Source: an uncultured Spirochaetales bacterium (lineage in GTDB: Bacteria > Spirochaetota > Spirochaetia > Sphaerochaetales > Sphaerochaetaceae). Taken from it: a DNA stretch of 37,192 bases. The notes under the pieces were generated by a model. That model was given only the letters and a program-made list of their open reading frames with translations, ran no database searches and was not told where the DNA came from. Positions 7,977 to 17,100 of the stretch are shown here, piece after piece (the first letter of the stretch is position 1; every line of letters starts with the position of its first letter). A program made the translations under genes and the position numbers. Location: assembly GCA_944390025.1 (NCBI GenBank), contig CALXOK010000020.1, forward strand, positions 1-37,192, read 5' to 3'.

Positions 7977-9213
7977 AACCTGTTCATTCTGCGGCAGGGA
8001 CGCAAGCGAGGTCGAGAAGCTGATTCACGGTCCTGGCAATGTCTCCATCTGTAACGAATGTGTCAAGACATGTCAGGAGATTCTCAGAACCTCCAGCACA
8101 GCAAGCACAGAGGCGAAGGAACTTGACGACATCCCCACCCCGAAGGAAATCAAGGCGTACCTTGATGAATATGTCATCGGCCAGGAAGAGGCAAAGAAAG
8201 TTCTCTCCGTCGCAGTATACAACCATTACAAGAGAGTCAAATACGCGGACAGAATCGCTGAAAGCGGTACAGAGATTGACAAGTCCAACGTGCTCATCAT
8301 CGGTCCTACCGGAACAGGAAAGACCCTGCTTGCACGTACCCTTGCAAAAAAACTCAATGTGCCATTCGCCATTGCTGACGCGACCACTCTCACCGAAGCC
8401 GGCTATGTCGGAGAGGATGTCGAGAACATCCTCCTCAAGCTCATTCAGGCCGCTGATGACAATATCGCGGAAGCTGAGCGCGGCATCATCTTCATCGATG
8501 AAATTGACAAAATCTCCAAAAAGGGAGAGAACGTCTCAATCACAAGAGATGTTTCCGGCGAAGGTGTCCAGCAGGCTCTGCTGAAGATCATAGAGGGTAC
8601 TGTCGCAAGCGTGCCGCCTCAGGGCGGAAGAAAGCACCCCAATCAGGAGATGCTCAAAATCAACACGAACAACATCCTCTTCATCTGCGGAGGTGCCTTT
8701 GTCGGACTGGACAAGATTATCGAGAAGCGTGTTGCCAATCAGGCAATGGGTTTCGGCGCGAATATCGAGTCCTATGAAGACAAGAGCTTTGAAGAGCTTT
8801 TCAAGGAGCTTCATCCGGATGATCTGGTCAAGTTCGGTCTTATCCCCGAGTTCATCGGAAGGCTTCCGATTCACGTGAGCCTGAACAACCTCACAAAGGA
8901 AGATCTGAAGAGAATCATCACTGAGCCCAAGAACTCAATTCTCAAGCAGTATGTCGTGAGCATGTCACTTGACGGAGTCGAGCTCAGATTCAACGACGAT
9001 GCCATCGATGCGATTGCCCAGATGGCAATTGACCAGAAGACAGGTGCCAGAGGCATCCGCTCAATCGTTGAGAACCTCATGCTCGGTGTGAGCTATGACG
9101 TGCCTTCAAACCATGACATAAAAGCTGTCACCATCACAGCTGACTGTGTCAACGGAAAGGCAAGCCCCCTCATTGAGTACAAGACGGAAAAACTCGCTCA
9201 TGACGGAGAATAG
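7960..9213 (+). CDS. clpX: ATP-dependent Clp protease ATP-binding subunit ClpX
   Basis: This is the AAA+ unfoldase that recognises and threads substrates into ClpP; 417 residues, the usual length. The N-terminal zinc-binding domain has C8, C11, C31 and C34. Walker A GPTGTGKT is at 115-122 and Walker [10 protein letters not shown] near 175-185. A segment matching the ClpP-contacting IGF-type loop region lies around 265. The gene overlaps clpP by 17 bases and the next gene by 14, so four consecutive genes are read as one unit. Confidence 0.96.
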   Translation: MARSYRTCSFCGRDASEVEKLIHGPGNVSICNECVKTCQEILRTSSTASTEAKELDDIPTPKEIKAYLDEYVIGQEEAKKVLSVAVYNHYKRVKYADRIAESGTEIDKSNVLIIGPTGTGKTLLARTLAKKLNVPFAIADATTLTEAGYVGEDVENILLKLIQAADDNIAEAERGIIFIDEIDKISKKGENVSITRDVSGEGVQQALLKIIEGTVASVPPQGGRKHPNQEMLKINTNNILFICGGAFVGLDKIIEKRVANQAMGFGANIESYEDKSFEELFKELHPDDLVKFGLIPEFIGRLPIHVSLNNLTKEDLKRIITEPKNSILKQYVVSMSLDGVELRFNDDAIDAIAQMAIDQKTGARGIRSIVENLMLGVSYDVPSNHDIKAVTITADCVNGKASPLIEYKTEKLAHDGE

Positions 9214-10192
9214 AATCTACACAGCCTTCAGCAGCAGGATTATCGAAAGCATCACTGCTGCTGACAATATCATCATTGCAGGTCACAGCAACCCGGATGG
9301 AGACTGCATCTTCTCCCAGCTTGCCTGCAGTGAGATTCTATCGTCACTCGGCAAGAAGACCTTCCTGCTCAATCAGGGGCCATTCGACCGTGATGAGATA
9401 AGCGCCTTTGCGCCCCTCTTCCACTCACAGGTCCCGCAGGACGTCATTGACACCAGACCTCTGGTCATTGTTGTGGACTGCTCAACAATCGACCGTCCGG
9501 GAGAATGCATTAAGCCTCTTGAAGGACTGCGCATGATTGTCCTTGACCACCACTCCTCAGGACGCCCCTTCACAGATGAGGACCTGATGTATATCAGGGC
9601 AGAGTCTGTCTCCACAAGCCTCATCGTGGATGCGCTTCGCGAAGAACTTGGCGTACCGCTGACAAAGAAAACCGCATCCTACATTTATAAGGGATTTGCA
9701 ACTGACACAGGATTCTTCCACTTCATCAGCGACAAAGTCGCAGGAGAGACACTCAGACGCGTCGCAGCCCTGACAGACTGCGGCATTTCACCTTATGAGA
9801 TTTACGATGAGATGCATGACGGGAAGAAGCTTGAGTACTTCCGCTTTGTCAGCATGCTGATTCAGCGGACAGAGAGCCTGTGCTCAGGAAAACTGCTTTA
9901 CACCTTCCAGAAAAATGACGAGGAGACAGACGGCAAACCAGGCGATGACATCTATGCCCAGCTTCTCCAGGTTGAGAATGTGAAGGTTGTCCTTTTCTTC
10001 AAAGAGAAAGACGGCTGTGTTGAAATCGGAATGAGAAGCAAGAACAGAAGCGGCGTCGATATCGGACAGTATGCCTCCACTCTTGGCGGCGGCGGTCACA
10101 GATATGCTGCAGGAGCCCGCATTGAAGGAAGTCTTGAAGACATCATTGAAAAAGTGACCCGTGAGGTATCAGAAATTTCCGGAATGAAATAA
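9200..10192 (+). CDS. DHH-family phosphoesterase, NrnA-like
   Basis: The protein has 330 residues with the two-domain DHH/DHHA1 architecture of bifunctional oligoribonucleases and pAp phosphatases (NrnA). The metal-binding motif GHSNPDGD (D33, D35) is followed by the DHH triad at 116-118 (VLDHHSSG). The C-terminal substrate-binding motif [11 protein letters not shown] lies near residue 295. Predicted roles are removal of nanoRNA ends and of 3'-phosphoadenosine 5'-phosphate. I start at ATG 9200, which overlaps the end of clpX by 14 bases. The longer frame from 9146 runs deep into clpX and has no supporting ribosome site. Other DHH enzymes such as c-di-AMP phosphodiesterases are possible but normally carry extra domains. 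Confidence 0.88.
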   Translation: MTENRIYTAFSSRIIESITAADNIIIAGHSNPDGDCIFSQLACSEILSSLGKKTFLLNQGPFDRDEISAFAPLFHSQVPQDVIDTRPLVIVVDCSTIDRPGECIKPLEGLRMIVLDHHSSGRPFTDEDLMYIRAESVSTSLIVDALREELGVPLTKKTASYIYKGFATDTGFFHFISDKVAGETLRRVAALTDCGISPYEIYDEMHDGKKLEYFRFVSMLIQRTESLCSGKLLYTFQKNDEETDGKPGDDIYAQLLQVENVKVVLFFKEKDGCVEIGMRSKNRSGVDIGQYASTLGGGGHRYAAGARIEGSLEDIIEKVTREVSEISGMK

Positions 10193-10211
10193 TTCATTCT
10201 AATAGAAACAG

Positions 10212-10259
10212 TTATTAATGCATGAACAGTTCTGGCATGCTTATTGCTTTATTAATGCA
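10212..10259 (+). promoter_or_regulatory. sigma-54-type promoter framed by direct repeats
   Basis: TGGCATG-N4-TTGCT at 10233-10248 matches the -24/-12 promoter of sigma-54 RNA polymerase at nearly every position, with the required ten bases between the GG and GC doublets. The expected start is near 10259, about 24 bases before the gene. An 11-base direct repeat TTATTAATGCA lies on both sides (10212-10222 and 10249-10259). Whether the organism has RpoN cannot be seen here. Confidence 0.65.
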
Positions 10260-10282
10260 GACCTTAAGGAGGTATGCAAGAA

Positions 10283-11365
10283 ATGCAAATCAGAACTGTT
10301 CTGCCAAAAGAAGAAGAAAAGCTTCTGCAACAGAAACTGAGGACAATGTTCGCACTTCGTTCTCAGGGGGAAGACTACAAGGCGGAGTACGATTACATCC
10401 GCAGGAAAACTGAAGAGCTTATATACATAATCCCGAGCGCTCTCCTGCTTGCAAGCGATGAGTTCTGCGCTGCCGTCTATCTGAGGGCATACAGGGATAT
10501 TGACAAGATAATCCTTTCTTACCGTATCAGCCGGAACATCAGCTATGTGAATTATCTGAAGGGAATCGTCAGACTCAAAATCTGCACCCTCATGAAAACC
10601 CGGGATGAAAAGCTCAGGCTTGAGAGGATAAGTACGGTTTTTGAGGCTGAGACCAGCGACTCGCTTCAATCCCCAGAGCCGGAATACAGCATCCAGCAGT
10701 TTGACAGCATTCCCGCCATCAGGGATGACTTCTACGGCTTTCTTTCTGACAGCCAGATTCCGGCATGCACATCGCTCAGGGAATGTTTCAGTCTCATTGT
10801 CACCCATGCGCCTCAAAGGCATGCGTGTGAAAGCCGCAGCCTTGCATCGCTGAGAAACTACCTGAGCACAGTTTCAGGAAGAAGGAACTTCCTGATACTC
10901 ATCCTGCTGTCACGGCAGAGCCTTGACATTTCAGCAATCGAGAACATTGCAAATGTGCTTGATGTGCCGCCAGTACAGATTGCCTGTCTGGAAGCGTTCC
11001 GCCATGAATCAAGAGAGAAGATGCTGGAACGTGAGAGAAAGGAAATCGGCATCAGGAATCATCACTGGCTCAACTACATCGCACTTGCCAACGCAGTCGA
11101 GACAGAAATCGACCACAGCAGGAAAAAAGAGCTGATTGCACTCAGGGAGCGTTCTATAAGGCGGCTTCATGCCAAGTGTGAAAGCCTCTCTGCTTCCAGC
11201 ACGGCCCTGTCCTCCCGCCGGCTGTCTAAACTCATCGGCATCGCCCAGTCCACAGTCAGCAAGGCCGCAAGGGATGCAAGAGAGACCCTGGCCAGAATCG
11301 CAGAGGAAAGCAATATCAGCGACGAGAAGACGCCATCCTGCGGTAAGTGTGCCTCACACCCCTGA
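10283..11365 (+). CDS. divergent sigma-70-like regulatory protein
   Basis: The protein has 360 residues with no clear named family. Residues about 40-105 (YIRRKTEELIYIIP..., YLRAYRDIDKIILSYR, YVNYLKGIVRLKI) have the helix pattern of sigma-factor region 2. The C-terminus, about 310-340 (RRLSKLIGIAQSTVSKAARD), looks like a helix-turn-helix of the region 4 type. I recall similar uncharacterised proteins in spirochaetes. The function as a sigma or anti-sigma-like regulator is inferred. I start at ATG 10283, nine bases after TAAGGAGG; the ATG at 10274 is only one base from it. The last 50 bases overlap the convergent gene on the other strand. Confidence 0.7.
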   Translation: MQIRTVLPKEEEKLLQQKLRTMFALRSQGEDYKAEYDYIRRKTEELIYIIPSALLLASDEFCAAVYLRAYRDIDKIILSYRISRNISYVNYLKGIVRLKICTLMKTRDEKLRLERISTVFEAETSDSLQSPEPEYSIQQFDSIPAIRDDFYGFLSDSQIPACTSLRECFSLIVTHAPQRHACESRSLASLRNYLSTVSGRRNFLILILLSRQSLDISAIENIANVLDVPPVQIACLEAFRHESREKMLERERKEIGIRNHHWLNYIALANAVETEIDHSRKKELIALRERSIRRLHAKCESLSASSTALSSRRLSKLIGIAQSTVSKAARDARETLARIAEESNISDEKTPSCGKCASHP

Positions 11366-12221
11366 TTGCAACAGAATACGTGAAGATATTCTCAGGCAAA
11401 GCCATCCCCATATATCCGGAATCTCCGAGATGATGCACATCCGTTCCGCACATTTTGGCACTCAGGGCAATCTGCCTGATGGTTTCTGCATCACTGCCCT
11501 CCTGGCTCGTTCCAATGCTCGTCATCGTCAGAACCCCGAGGCTGTGGGCATATGAGACAAGGGTGCGGATGTATTCTGTGGACAGACCAGGCACCGTCAT
11601 CGGAGCCGGAAGAAGGATGATGTCGGCACCGGCAGACACAAAGGAGGAAATATCTTCTTTTGTGATTATTTTCTCACCGCATTCGGCAAGACTTCCGCTT
11701 GCATGCATCTTGCCAGCGATTATGCTCAGGCCGTCAGAGCAGGCTTCTCTAATTTCACGGACAGAGCGGCATATGCCCTCATTCGTCACTCCATTTCCGG
11801 GGTTTCCTGTAATGACAACACCATCTGCGCCCATTCTCATGAGGGACGCTGCGTTTTCTCCGCTCGCCTTCCTTCCCTCTTTCATTGCCCAGATGGATGT
11901 GTCATTGGAGGCCTCGCACGGCTCCAGATTGACAAATACAGGCCGTCCGCACAGCTTTTTGAGAGAACGTATCGTCTCATCCCCTTCCTCCGCGATCCCG
12001 TTGATCCGGGGGCTGATGCAGTCAAACATGTTCAGGATGATGAAATCTGCAGAAAGAGCAGCGGCTAACTCCGCGTTGGAAATGTCGACAAGCATCGGCA
12101 TGGCAGGCACGATGGTCTCACAAGCGAGAGTACGTCCCTCAGCGCTTCTGACTGCATAGAGAAACTCCTGTCTGGTCAGACCGGTAAGCTCACTGGGAGC
12201 AAGATCAAGCATTCTTTTCAT
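11316..12221 (-). CDS. TIM-barrel protein, PEP phosphonomutase/DUF7916-like
   Basis: The protein has 301 residues and belongs, by its sequence pattern, to a bacterial family annotated as PEP phosphonomutase-like or DUF7916. Typical segments are SNAELAAALSADFIILNMFD, VVITGNPGNGVTNEGI, IIAGKMH, ADIILLPAPMTVPG, SIGTSQEGSD and the C-terminal IRGVRHTYRRMA. These recur as beta-alpha units of a TIM barrel. The reaction is unknown to me. No Shine-Dalgarno is seen; an extended -10 (TGATAGAAT) ends seven bases before the ATG, suggesting a leaderless message. The 3' end overlaps the opposite-strand sigma-like gene by 50 bases. Confidence 0.75.
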   Translation of the reverse strand: MKRMLDLAPSELTGLTRQEFLYAVRSAEGRTLACETIVPAMPMLVDISNAELAAALSADFIILNMFDCISPRINGIAEEGDETIRSLKKLCGRPVFVNLEPCEASNDTSIWAMKEGRKASGENAASLMRMGADGVVITGNPGNGVTNEGICRSVREIREACSDGLSIIAGKMHASGSLAECGEKIITKEDISSFVSAGADIILLPAPMTVPGLSTEYIRTLVSYAHSLGVLTMTSIGTSQEGSDAETIRQIALSAKMCGTDVHHLGDSGYMGMALPENIFTYSVAIRGVRHTYRRMASSRR

Positions 12222-12253
12222 GTATTCGATTCTATCATGTCATTGCGAGACAC

Positions 12254-12282
12254 TTAACCCTTTCTCACTTTTCACATAATAT
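12254..12282 (+). promoter_or_regulatory. promoter immediately ahead of rdgB
   Basis: TTAACC (12254-12259) and TAATAT (12277-12282) are 17 bases apart. The ATG of rdgB begins seven bases after the -10, and no Shine-Dalgarno is present. If the promoter is real the message is leaderless or nearly so. Confidence 0.45.
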
Positions 12283-12289
12283 TTTCTGC

Positions 12290-12898
12290 ATGAGTCAGAT
12301 TGAAAAGATTTACTTCGCATCATCGAATGTGCATAAGAAAGCAGAAATGCAGCGCCTTATAAGGAAAGGCATAGAAATCGTACTGCCTTGTGATGAGAAC
12401 ATCGCCTTCCAGGCTGAGGAGAACGGAGACAGTTTCATCGCAAACGCCATAATCAAGGCCGAGGCCCTTTACAGACAGGTACACGCCCCTGTTCTGGCAG
12501 ACGACTCCGGTCTGGTTGTCCGTGCTCTGGACGGAAGACCCGGCATCCACACAGCCCGCTATGGCTGCACAGAGGAAAGAAAGCTCACAAGCCAGGAACA
12601 GTACACCCTTCTTCTGGAAGAGATGAAGACAAAGGAAGACAGAAGCGCCCTCTTCGTCTGTGCCTGTGTCCTGATGCTCTCTGCTGAGCGCATATTCATT
12701 GTCCAGGAGACAGTTGAAGGGAAAATCGCAACAGCTCCTGCAGGTGTCAACGGCTTCGGCTATGACCCTGTTTTCATTGTCGCTGATACAGGAAAAAGCG
12801 CGTCTGAACTGAGTGATGATGAAAAGGACAAGCTCTCTCACAGAGGAAGAGCCATGAGGAAAATAAATGAACTGATTGCCATGGAGGAAGGAAAATGA
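12290..12898 (+). CDS. rdgB: XTP/dITP diphosphatase (RdgB/HAM1 family)
   Basis: This 202-residue nucleotide pool-cleaning enzyme hydrolyses non-canonical purine triphosphates (XTP, dITP) to monophosphates. Visible are the N-terminal SSNVHKKAEM nucleotide-binding motif, LADDSGLVVRALDGRPGIHTARY and the VNGFGYDPVF segment, all family signatures. The N-terminal motif begins at residue 11, so the ATG at 12290 must be correct even though no ribosome-binding site is visible. It overlaps pepF by ATGA, indicating one operon. Confidence 0.94.
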   Translation: MSQIEKIYFASSNVHKKAEMQRLIRKGIEIVLPCDENIAFQAEENGDSFIANAIIKAEALYRQVHAPVLADDSGLVVRALDGRPGIHTARYGCTEERKLTSQEQYTLLLEEMKTKEDRSALFVCACVLMLSAERIFIVQETVEGKIATAPAGVNGFGYDPVFIVADTGKSASELSDDEKDKLSHRGRAMRKINELIAMEEGK

Positions 12899-14670
12899 AG
12901 AGAAGCGAACAGAGAAAAGAAGACACCTGGGATCTTGAATCCCTCTGCCCTGACAGCGCCACATGGAAAGAAGAAGCTCAGAAGACTCTTTCTGACATCC
13001 TGAGAATCGAGACATACAAAGGAAAGCTCGCCCAAGGCAGCGACATGCTTTATGAGGCACTGTGCCAGCTGAGCAAGAGCGCTGAGAAAACAGAAAGCCT
13101 TTGTGTATATGCGACCTGTCTTCATGAATGTGACGGCACTGACAGCACAAGCCAGGAACTTGCAGGCCTTGCCTCCACCCTTCAGGCCCGTCTTGTACAG
13201 TCCACAAGCTGGATGGATCCGGAAATAATGACAATTGACCCCGCCCTTCTTTCTTCATGGCTGGAAGAGGAGCGTTTCGAGGACTACCGTGTATACATAA
13301 GCAGGCTCCTGCATATGAAAGAGCACACGCTCTCAGATCAGGAGGAGAGAATACTCGCCCTCAACAGCGAGGCCTCTGAAGCCTGCAGTGACGCCTTCAA
13401 CGACCTGAACGACATTGATCTCGACTTCGGAGAAGTAAAAGGACAGGCCCTGACTCATGCAAGCTACAGCGCATTCATGAGAAGTGATGACGAGGAAGTC
13501 AGAAAAGATGCATACAGGAAGCTGTATCATGAATATTTCTGCCATCGTCATGTGCTCTCCCGCCTGTATGCCGGAAGCGTGAATCAGGATATCTTCCATG
13601 CCCGCGCAAGGGGCTATGAATCCTCCCTCCAGGCCGCCCTCTTTCCTGACAACGTGCCTCAGGACGTCTACACGAACCTCATTGACGGCATACATTCGTC
13701 ATTTGACGCCCTGCACCGCTACTACAGCCTCCGCTGCCGTCTTCTGGGAAAGGAGAAAATCGCCCACTATGATGTCTATCTGCCGATGGTCAGCGCACAG
13801 GAGAAGAAGATAAGCTATGATGAGGCGGTCTGTCTCATCAGCGAGGCGGTCAGACCGCTTGGAGAAGAGTACAGGTCCACTCTGGTCAGAGGACTGACAA
13901 GTGAACGCTGGGCAGACCGTTATGAGAATGAGGGAAAACGCTCTGGCGCCTTCTCCATCTCGTCCTACCGCTCAAAGCCCTTCATTCTCACAAGCTACAG
14001 GGATGACATTCTCAGCAGTGTCTTCACGCTCATCCATGAAGGCGGACATTCGATGCACTCATTCCTGAGCGCACAGAACAACAGCTTCATGCAGTACAAC
14101 TACACTATCTTTGAAGCTGAAGTCGCCTCGACCTTCAACGAAGAGCTGCTGAGCCGGTATCTGATCTCTCATACATCAGACGGCCGTCTCAAGGCCCACC
14201 TGATTGCAAGCAGGATGGATGACATTGTGGCGACACTCTTCAGGCAGACGATGTTCGCGGAGTTTGAGCTTCTTGTACATCAGGAAGTGGAAAGCGGGCG
14301 TGTCGCGACCCTCGATTTCATGAGAAAGACATACAGAGGACTGCTTGAATCGTACTTTGGCGACAGAGTCGTCTTTGAAGATGAAAGCGACCTTGAGTGC
14401 CTGCGCATCCCGCACTTCTACCGTGCGTTCTATGTCTACAAATACGCCACCGGGATATCTGCGGCAATCGCGCTGTGCAACAAAGTTCTTGAAGGCGGCG
14501 ACAAAGAGAGAAACGACTACCTCAGCTTCCTCAAAAGCGGAGGCTCAAAATACCCGATTGACTCGCTTAAATGTGCCGGAGTCGACATGAGATACAAAGA
14601 AAGCGTCCTTTCAGCGGTGAGCCATTTCACATCTCTTATGGACGAACTTGAAAGCTTATTGCCTCGATAA
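12895..14670 (+). CDS. pepF: oligoendopeptidase F (M3 family)
   Basis: This 591-residue zinc metallopeptidase probably degrades short peptides in the cytoplasm. The zinc site HEGGH is at residues 381-385, with the downstream glutamate ligand in the following helix (FEAEVASTFNEELL). The length and the N-terminal helical domain fit the PepF/M3B group. No signal peptide is present. It starts inside the rdgB stop (ATGA overlap). Its last 35 bases overlap a small convergent gene. Confidence 0.94.
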   Translation: MKRSEQRKEDTWDLESLCPDSATWKEEAQKTLSDILRIETYKGKLAQGSDMLYEALCQLSKSAEKTESLCVYATCLHECDGTDSTSQELAGLASTLQARLVQSTSWMDPEIMTIDPALLSSWLEEERFEDYRVYISRLLHMKEHTLSDQEERILALNSEASEACSDAFNDLNDIDLDFGEVKGQALTHASYSAFMRSDDEEVRKDAYRKLYHEYFCHRHVLSRLYAGSVNQDIFHARARGYESSLQAALFPDNVPQDVYTNLIDGIHSSFDALHRYYSLRCRLLGKEKIAHYDVYLPMVSAQEKKISYDEAVCLISEAVRPLGEEYRSTLVRGLTSERWADRYENEGKRSGAFSISSYRSKPFILTSYRDDILSSVFTLIHEGGHSMHSFLSAQNNSFMQYNYTIFEAEVASTFNEELLSRYLISHTSDGRLKAHLIASRMDDIVATLFRQTMFAEFELLVHQEVESGRVATLDFMRKTYRGLLESYFGDRVVFEDESDLECLRIPHFYRAFYVYKYATGISAAIALCNKVLEGGDKERNDYLSFLKSGGSKYPIDSLKCAGVDMRYKESVLSAVSHFTSLMDELESLLPR

Positions 14671-14998
14671 GAGAGCTTTCATCTGTGAACACAGTGATGA
14701 GGACAGCCCCCGTGCTGTCCTTTATTCTTATCTCATCACCCTCCTCGCTGACAATAAAGGAATCCAGGGGAAGGATTGAAGAAAGCCTGTCTTCATGAAG
14801 TAGGCGGAATTCCTGTCTGTAGTCCTCGCTGACATAGGCTTCAATCCATTTCTCGCTATATTCTTCAGCAAACGCGGCAAGAACAGCACTTCTTCCTTCT
14901 GTGATCTGCCCGATATCATCATCAAACGGCCAGATGTCAGCAAGTGCGCTCACAAGAGCGAAAAGAAAAAGCAAGGTGGATGCGAAAAGCCTCTTCAT
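14636..14998 (-). CDS. small secreted protein of unknown function
   Basis: The protein has 120 residues. It begins with a clear signal peptide (MKRLFASTLLFLFALVSALA, cleavage probably after ALA) and then a mixed, acidic region with no recognised domain. There is no cysteine lipobox, so it is predicted periplasmic or secreted. No Shine-Dalgarno is seen; TTGTGA-16-TATTCT ends eight bases before the ATG, suggesting a leaderless message. The gene overlaps the 3' end of pepF by 35 bases. Confidence 0.6.
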   Translation of the reverse strand: MKRLFASTLLFLFALVSALADIWPFDDDIGQITEGRSAVLAAFAEEYSEKWIEAYVSEDYRQEFRLLHEDRLSSILPLDSFIVSEEGDEIRIKDSTGAVLITVFTDESSLIEAISFQVRP

Positions 14999-15061
14999 GA
15001 TGAAGAAGAATAGCTTAAAATCCGGCTTTCACAAAGAGGAAAGAAAGGTTAACCTTGCCAT

Positions 15062-16318
15062 ATGGACAGAAAGAGACTGATAGATGCCGTCACAGACGGC
15101 TTTGACCATAACATCCGGGACCCTCTGTGGAAGGACATTGCCCTTGATGACAGCCTGAAGGCCCTCTTCCTCGTGCCTTCAGTGCAGAAGCTGGACCGCA
15201 TCAGACAGAACGGCCCTGCCTGTCATATTTACCCGGGAAGCGTCCATACAAGACTTGCCCACAGTCTCGGTGTCTACCACACAGGACGTCTTATCATGCT
15301 CTCATTGCTGAAAAAAGATCAGGATTTCTCCGTCTCAGGTATCAGGAGCTTCCTGTGCGCATGCCTTCTTCATGACATCGGACACTTTCCCTATGCGCAT
15401 TCCCTGAAAGAGCTGAGCATCCGCGATCATGAGGAGCTTGCCTGCCAGCTGATTGACACAGACAGTCTTCTCAGGACGGCACTGGAGACTGCAGGAGCAG
15501 ATCCGGAATGCGTAAAGGCAATCATAGACAAGAACCTTCCGGCCAGGGGGGAAAGCCTTGTATACAGGAACATACTCTCAGGCGCCCTCGACCCGGACAA
15601 GCTCGACTACCTCAACAGGGACGCTTTTTATGCAGGTGTGCCCTACGGCTTGCAGGACAACGGCTATCTGATTGCCTCGATGAGCCTGATTGACGGCAGG
15701 ATTGCGCTGGACAGACAGGCTCTTGGAAGCCTTGAGAACCTTCTTTTCTCGAAGTACCTGATGTACCGCAATGTCTACTGGCACAAGGCTGTCAGAAGCG
15801 CCACATCAATGATCAAAAAGGCAATACTTTGTGCCCTTGTCGACAAGGAGCTCACTTTTGACGATCTGTATTTCAAGGACGATGCCCAGTTCGACAGCCT
15901 CCCGGACAAAAAGCCCGGATACGAACCTTTCAGCCTTATCAGGAAAGTCTCTGACAACCAGCTGTTCGTCAAAGTCTGGGAAAAGGAATACGAAGACAAC
16001 GGAGCAATGGAACGCGAGTGCGGGGATCTTTTTGCAAGGATGAAAGCCGAATCGTCTTTCTACGAAAGTCTCAAGAAGGACTACCCTCAGCTCAGACCTT
16101 ACGAAATCATTATCGACATACAGGAACCTGTCTCATTCGAGAGCGACACCATGATAGTCTCAGCAGGCAGGCTGAGTCCCTTCTGCGAGGAGTCAAGACT
16201 GTTCAAGAGCAATGTCTCCCACCAGTTCACCTCCTCTCTGAGAAGCGTCTCAGTCTATGCCCCGTTCGCGATAGAAAGCAAAAGGATTCAGGAGCTTCAC
16301 GATGAACGCTGGAGATGA
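15062..16318 (+). CDS. HD-domain phosphohydrolase (dGTPase/SAMHD1-like)
   Basis: The 418-residue protein has the HD metal-binding domain of the dNTPase-like group: H67 (RLAHSLG), H104-D105 (LLHDIGHFPYAH), a downstream His (IRDHEEL) and the Asp of LDPDKLDYLNRD. Such proteins often hydrolyse deoxynucleoside triphosphates, but many bacterial members have no measured activity, so the substrate is open. The ATG at 15062 has only a distant AAAGG. A 12-base perfect palindrome AAGGTTAACCTT (15045-15056) sits just upstream. The 3' end overlaps ttcA by 17 bases. Confidence 0.85.
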   Translation: MDRKRLIDAVTDGFDHNIRDPLWKDIALDDSLKALFLVPSVQKLDRIRQNGPACHIYPGSVHTRLAHSLGVYHTGRLIMLSLLKKDQDFSVSGIRSFLCACLLHDIGHFPYAHSLKELSIRDHEELACQLIDTDSLLRTALETAGADPECVKAIIDKNLPARGESLVYRNILSGALDPDKLDYLNRDAFYAGVPYGLQDNGYLIASMSLIDGRIALDRQALGSLENLLFSKYLMYRNVYWHKAVRSATSMIKKAILCALVDKELTFDDLYFKDDAQFDSLPDKKPGYEPFSLIRKVSDNQLFVKVWEKEYEDNGAMERECGDLFARMKAESSFYESLKKDYPQLRPYEIIIDIQEPVSFESDTMIVSAGRLSPFCEESRLFKSNVSHQFTSSLRSVSVYAPFAIESKRIQELHDERWR

Positions 16319-17075
16319 GAGAACAGATTACAGGGAGCTCATTGACGGAAAGATTCCGCCATGGGTGATGAGGTTCATCAAACAGGTGGGCCGCACGATA
16401 AACACCTACTCCATGATAAAAGAAGGGGATACTGTCCTTCTGTCAGTCTCAGGAGGAAAGGACAGCCTTGCCCTGTCACTGGCCCTCGCCCTGCGGCTGA
16501 AATGGCTTCCGGTATCGTACAATCTCAAAGCCCTGATGATTGACTGGATTGAGCATCCGGTGCCGAAAGACATGCGTGAAAAGCTCATAGAGTATTTCAG
16601 CGATCTCGGGATTGACTTCACAATCAAGGACGAGCTTCAGATGCCGGGTAAATACCAGGAAGGTTTCAACTGCTACCTGTGCGCCCGAAACAGAAGAAGG
16701 ATTCTTTTCGAGGAAGCCCAGAAGACAGGAGTGTCCCTCATCGCTCTGGGCCATCATCTGGATGACCTTGTCGAGACAAGTCTCATGAACCTCTGCTTCC
16801 GTGCCGATTTCTCTACAATGAAACCGGTGCAGGAATTCTTCAGCGGAAAGCTGCATATCATCAGGCCGATGATAGAAGTCCATGAAAGCGTCACAAGACG
16901 TCTGGCTCAGCTTTACACACTGCCTGCAGTCAAGCCGGTCTGTCCGTATGACCAGACAAACATACGCTCTCAGCTGAAACCAGTGGTAAGCCAGCTGTGC
17001 CACATTGACGGTCTGACCAGAGAGCACATCTACAAGGCCCACAGCTTCGACACGTCAATCCTGAAAAAGATGTGA
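16302..17075 (+). CDS. ttcA: tRNA 2-thiocytidine biosynthesis protein TtcA-like
   Basis: The protein has 257 residues with an ATP pyrophosphatase PP-loop SGGKDS at 50-55. It also has the three cysteines that hold the TtcA 4Fe-4S cluster: C124 and C127 (CYLC) and C214 (PVCPYD). TtcA thiolates cytidine 32 of certain tRNAs. The ATG at 16302 is seven bases after AGGAG and lies inside the end of the HD gene, so the two are co-translated. Its stop codon lies within the -35 box of the next transcript. Confidence 0.88.
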   Translation: MNAGDERTDYRELIDGKIPPWVMRFIKQVGRTINTYSMIKEGDTVLLSVSGGKDSLALSLALALRLKWLPVSYNLKALMIDWIEHPVPKDMREKLIEYFSDLGIDFTIKDELQMPGKYQEGFNCYLCARNRRRILFEEAQKTGVSLIALGHHLDDLVETSLMNLCFRADFSTMKPVQEFFSGKLHIIRPMIEVHESVTRRLAQLYTLPAVKPVCPYDQTNIRSQLKPVVSQLCHIDGLTREHIYKAHSFDTSILKKM

Positions 17076-17100
17076 CAACAGATGCCTTTTCGATTATTAT
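17072..17100 (+). promoter_or_regulatory. sigma-70-type promoter overlapping the ttcA stop codon
   Basis: GTGACA (17072-17077; 5 of 6) and TATTAT (17095-17100; 5 of 6) are 17 bases apart. The ttcA stop TGA is part of the -35 box. The predicted start falls within 17101-17108, exactly where the first hairpin of the following leader begins. Confidence 0.65.

Noticed and set aside
11455..12159. 234-codon open frame on the plus strand
   Set aside because: It is antisense to the TIM-barrel gene, whose conserved blocks fill the same bases. It has no ribosome site or recognisable domain.
12320..13258. 312-codon open frame on the minus strand
   Set aside because: It lies entirely antisense to rdgB and pepF, both identified by catalytic motifs. 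Its translation is a Cys/Ser-rich mixture typical of a shadow frame.
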